Assembly (NCBI GenBank): GCA_020226215.1
Contig: CM035234.1
Coordinates: 53,199,275 to 53,263,274 of the forward strand
Source: Sindora glabra
Lineage: Eukaryota; Streptophyta; Magnoliopsida; Fabales; Fabaceae
Length of the DNA stretch: 64,000 bases
Direction of reading: 5' to 3'
Shown: positions 59,871-64,000 of the stretch, in pieces
Numbering within the stretch: the stretch's first letter is position 1
How the letters are laid out: each line of letters opens with the position of its first letter
Made by a program: the position numbers and the translations under genes
Notes under the pieces: generated by a model
Seen by the model: only the letters and a program-made list of their open reading frames with translations
What the model was told of the DNA's origin: nothing
The model's database searches: none

Positions 59871-60115
59871 TACTAATATGATACTTTTGATCATAAAATC
59901 TTTATTTTATCAATATTATACTAAGCATCCAAATAATATTATGAAACAAGGTTTTCTTGAATCAAATTAAAATCCTTCAAAATATGAAAATATAATAATA
60001 TGATACTTTTAATCATAAAATCTTTATTTTATCAATATTATACTAAGCATCCAAATAATATTATGAAACAATATTTTCTTGAATCAAATTAAAATCATTC
60101 AAAATATGAAAATAT
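59871..60115. repeat. Tandem duplication, unit 122 bp, inside family D copy 3
   Basis: TATGATACTTTTnATCATAAA recurs at 59877 and 59999, and the two units are almost identical. Confidence 0.9.
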
Positions 60116-60499
60116 AGCACTTCATAATCACTTTAGTCATAGTACTCTAATAATTTATATCATAAAACTCTTATTTTGCGAGGCCATATCAAATATTTAA
60201 ATTTACTTACAATATAGGTTTTCTAAAATATACAACCACCATTAAAAATATTGTCGTATAATACTCTATAATAGTTCTACTCATTTTATTTAAACACTTA
60301 TAACATAAACTATATACATACAAATATATTTTCATGAGTATCATTATATGCTCAAAATACCCATAAATGGTTTTCTTTCTAGATCATGTATAATTCTAAT
60401 GCTCTATATATATTCTAGTTATCTTATTTTAGCATTTTACATTATAAGGATTATATTTTTCATAAATATCCTTATACATTTAAGCAAACTAAAAATGGG

Positions 60500-63154
60500 T
60501 ATCATGACCTATTTTCAATTATGATTAGTGTGGATCCTGATATCGGTTTCTACAAGCTTTAACAATTTTTTACTTTTTCTATCTAGCGGGAGTTTCTAAA
60601 ATTCTAAAGGAACTTAAAATTTACTTTAAAATTTTATGAAAAAATAGATAGAGTTTCCCCTATTTTTGAACACTTCTTGAAGACCACACATCCTAAGATA
60701 TAAAACTTCTAAATTTCTTTCAAATACTACAACAACAAACATACATCATCTATACATTTACAACATATATATAGATAAACAAATCAACATATCTAGTGTT
60801 AATCTATCATAATCATTAACTCATTTCATATCTAAATCCCAATTGTCAAATCCTTTCCTGAGGCAATCTCGATTTTTCATGGATGCAACAAGCTCAAATT
60901 CCAACCTAAGAACATTAGAAATAAACAGAGTGAATTATAGAAATTCAATAAGCATATATTTGCCACTATCTTATAGGAGATCAATTTTACATATAATAAT
61001 CATAATTTAATCATGTAATAAATTAAAAAAATTAACAAACCCATTTCCTAGATTTCTAAAACCTACAAAACCAAATCTTGGAATGGAAGTTATCTTGCAT
61101 AAGACTCATAGAAGATATAACTATTTGATAATGCACAACATCATTATCACAGCATATACTACCATTCTGAGTAGACAACACAATCACAAGTAGCCTTTAA
61201 GGTCGAAATTCGAACAAATTATCACAGTCATATTACATCTTTGCAATCATGTCAAATAGTGACGTCCAATCACAAGAAAAATTCTAATATCATATCAAAT
61301 CACACATTCAATTATAGTAAATATATATGTAGTTGCATTTTGATTTCAGGATTAAGTTTATACTTTCCTCAACTACTCACTAGGAATTTCTAAATCGATT
61401 TTTTTACCTATCTTATAATCTTTACAATTGTTAGCTGAGAATTTTTGGTCTAGCTTTCATCTCATCCCTTCATCATAGTTCACAATATTGGATATCTTTG
61501 TTATAGTACAGTTTACAGTTTCCAATGTCATTTATGATAGGATTCAAAGAAAATATGCATATAAGGCATTGTAATTGTTCATAATACATTAATAAAAAGT
61601 AATTTCATACATCATTGGACAATATCAAGCACACAACAATATGTACATAAATATATAACAATGCTATTAAGTTCTCCTATATAGCCATAACATATAAATC
61701 TCATTAATAGTTACCATTATTACTAGGCTTTTGTTGCACACTCTGATCAATTAATATTCCCTCAAACTACCATTGGTACTTACTTGAACCAAGACACTGA
61801 GTTTACATATGAATATATATACATGCATATGAATATGAAATCTGTATTACCAATAAGAAGATTATAATTTACCATATTTAAGTCATCCATTATTAAGATA
61901 AAAATATGTAATGAGATATATACTTACCTAAGGATTCATGTCCACTTCAAGAATCTCTGATTATTTCATTTTCATCATCCGTTTCTTCCTACTTCATAGT
62001 TTATGATAATATATCAGAATCATAAATATTGATATCATCTACTTTCTTTCCCAACTTTCTATTTCAAGTTCTAGTCATAATATAATTATATTTTAATATC
62101 TCAAATTATACTTCCTCCAGTTTCTAAAACTAATACATTAATAAAAGATTTATCCTAATATGAAGATTTTTATATTATAATGATATGAATAAAATATTAA
62201 ATCTTAAGGCTTCAAAAGATTTCTATTCATAAAGGATTCATTTATCTTATTTCCAAATAATACAACTTTACATCCAAATCATGACATACTGGCACTCCAT
62301 TTTATCAACTCATTTCTAAGATTTCCTTTTAATTCAAATATATCATTATTTAAGGATTTTTAGATTAATACATATGGATATAAATATTAAATCTTAAAGC
62401 TCTAAAGGATTCATTTACACCATTTAATCATTGTAGATCATCATTTTCTTTATTATATATGTATATTTAATGTTATCATTGAAAAATCAAAATTTTTTAT
62501 GAATAATAATTTTTTCCAAACTAGAATAATAAACAAACAAAATATTAGATTCTGATGATATAAACATACTTTAAATATGCTACTCTAACAATCTTAAGCA
62601 TAACATCCTTATTTCATTCATACTATACTAAGCATTTAGATAACATGATAAAACAAGATTTTTTTTAGTTCCTACATGAACTATCATAATACTAGAAAAA
62701 ATTTTCTTTTTATATTTTAATCATTCTATCTTAGCCTTTTATAGCATAAAACTTTATATTATATATATATATTACCATATACACTAAAATATCCAAATGG
62801 GTTTTTCTTAAATTTTCCAACAAAAATGCATAAATATTAAATTTTTATGATTTATTTTTGCTCACCATCATCTAAAGGACTCAACCCTAGCTTGCCGACA
62901 GTAGAGGCTCAATAGAACACCAGTAGTTGAAGAGGAAACATAACTCCTTTACTACTATCCAACTCACATAAATCTTGCTCCCATAGCTAAGCCGCGACTA
63001 ATAGCTTAATGGAAAGAGAAGCGTATGCCGAAGAGCCATAACAAAACCACCATTATAGATGAAGGCAACAACGGGAAGGTTAGCTAAGAGCTCACATAAC
63101 CCAACTGGCTATCACCTCCTATGCAACCTCAAATGCTAGCCACATCGCAATAGC
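60500..63154 (-). repeat. Long LTR, family D, copy 4
   Basis: Starts TATCATGACC (TG changed to TA) and is colinear with copies 2, 3 and 5 in all main blocks. It extends to 63154 with a less AT-rich end (62880-63150). The next copy follows directly. No reading frame. Confidence 0.65.
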
Positions 63155-64000
63155 TGTCATGACTTACTTCCGATCATGATCGGTGTGGATCCCATTACCA
63201 GTTTCCACAAGCCTTAATGATTTTCATTCTTTCTATTTAATAAAAATTTTCAAATTCTAGGTGGACTTAAAAATTTCTTTTAAATTTTTCCTCGCAGAAA
63301 AATAGACAGAGTCTCCCTTATTTTTTGGGCACTTCTCAAAGGCCACATGCCCTATAACACAAAACCTATTTTATTTCCAAATATGATAGCATCAAATATT
63401 CACATGATACATCACAAACTTCAATTTCAAAGCATATATAACAATTGAATATCACATGAATCAGCACATCTCTATCTTTAATGCTAATTCTAATTCTTAA
63501 TTATCAAATCCTTAAATAAGGTAGTCATGATGCTCCATGAATGCTACAAAGCTCATTCCTTAACTTAAAAATATTGAAAATAAAATAGTGAGTTACGAGA
63601 ACTTAATGAGTATATATCTATCACTATCTTGTGGGAGATTAATTTTACATATAATAATTGTAAGTTAAACATATAATAAATTAGAAACTAATAACAAACC
63701 CATTTCCTAAATGTCTGAAACCAATAAAACCAAATTTTGGAATGGGAGTTCTCCTGCATAAGACTCTTGGAAGATATGATTATCTAATAATGCACAATAT
63801 CATCATCACAACATGCACTATTTATTTTTGGTAGTCAACACAACCACAAACAACCCTTAAGGTTGAAATATAAATAAATCATCACAATCACATTATGACT
63901 TTTTAATCATGTCAAATAATGACATCCAATCATGAGCAAAATTCTAATATCACATGAAATCACACACTCAGTTATATTAAACATATATGTAACCATCTTT
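63155..64000 (-). repeat. Long LTR, family D, copy 5 (partial)
   Basis: Starts TGTCATGACTT and shows the head region of the family up to the window edge, including the ATGAGTATATATCTA block near 63607. Confidence 0.7.

Larger units (their letters stand above)
52075..60499 (-). repeat. Long LTR, family D, copy 3 (split by a gypsy insertion)
   Basis: It begins TGTCATGACCC at 52075. The family order of blocks runs to 53000, resumes at 59072 and continues to 60499. Removing the gypsy element and one TAACT restores the sequence seen in the other copies. Its net length is about 2.35 kb. The end of the family consensus is missing on the right, where the next copy starts. Confidence 0.65.

Noticed and set aside
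1..64000. tRNA, rRNA or organellar DNA insertions
   Set aside because: No cloverleaf with the conserved A and B box words and no rRNA-like segment were noticed while reading. A tRNAscan-SE run would settle small cases.

Overview
The window is nuclear DNA of a flowering plant, almost certainly a eudicot. It is very AT-rich and holds one recognisable intact host gene. That gene has nine exons with GT-AG introns on the minus strand (33468 to 28472) and encodes the beta subunit of mitochondrial processing peptidase (MPP), which in plants is also a core protein of the cytochrome bc1 complex. Almost everything else is nested transposable elements. The species cannot be named from the sequence alone.

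Left part (1-26352). A minus-strand Ty1/copia element enters from the left edge: the start of Gag at 1-117, its primer-binding site at 2046-2056 and its 5' LTR at 2058-3617. It sits in long LTRs of a second family (3618-8370). These in turn interrupt an old minus-strand Ty3/gypsy element, called G1 here. G1 survives as fragments at 8371-8626 (RNase H/integrase), 11810-12654 (protease), 14241-14676 and 17738-18019 (Gag), a leader, and a 5' LTR at 24321-25173. Between the pieces lie two ~3.1 kb LTR-like blocks, a 1.59 kb insertion flanked by an 8-bp direct repeat, and two solo LTRs with perfect 5-bp target-site duplications (TTTTC and TGAAC). At 25173/25174 the G1 LTR meets a second copy of the same LTR head-to-head, and that copy carries a Tourist-like MITE.

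Middle (26353-33664). A fold-back MITE (26931-27255) lies in the flank downstream of the MPP-beta gene. The gene itself looks functional. A TATA-like box at 33623-33630 lies upstream of two in-frame start codons.

Right part (33665-64000). A PIF/Harbinger DNA transposon appears to span 33665-49461, flanked by TAA. Its transposase was split by a minus-strand Ty3/gypsy element, G2 (35756-45033). G2 was itself interrupted in its protease by a 2.49 kb solo LTR (39597-42082, ACATT duplication). Downstream lie a 153-bp tandem duplication, a truncated plus-strand gypsy 5' end (50006-52074), and a head-to-tail row of long LTRs (52075-64000). One of these LTRs received a structurally complete but Gag-less Ty3/gypsy element (53001-59071, TAACT duplication).

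The only genes likely to act together for the host are MPP-beta and its promoter. The transposon genes are all broken, and their breaks are catalogued below. No new defence, biosynthetic or RNA system was found. The most unusual signals are the shared polyprotein tail encoded inside the LTRs of the gypsy elements, the head-to-head LTR junction, and the hairpin and GC-rich repeat blocks inside the 39.6-42.1 kb solo LTR.
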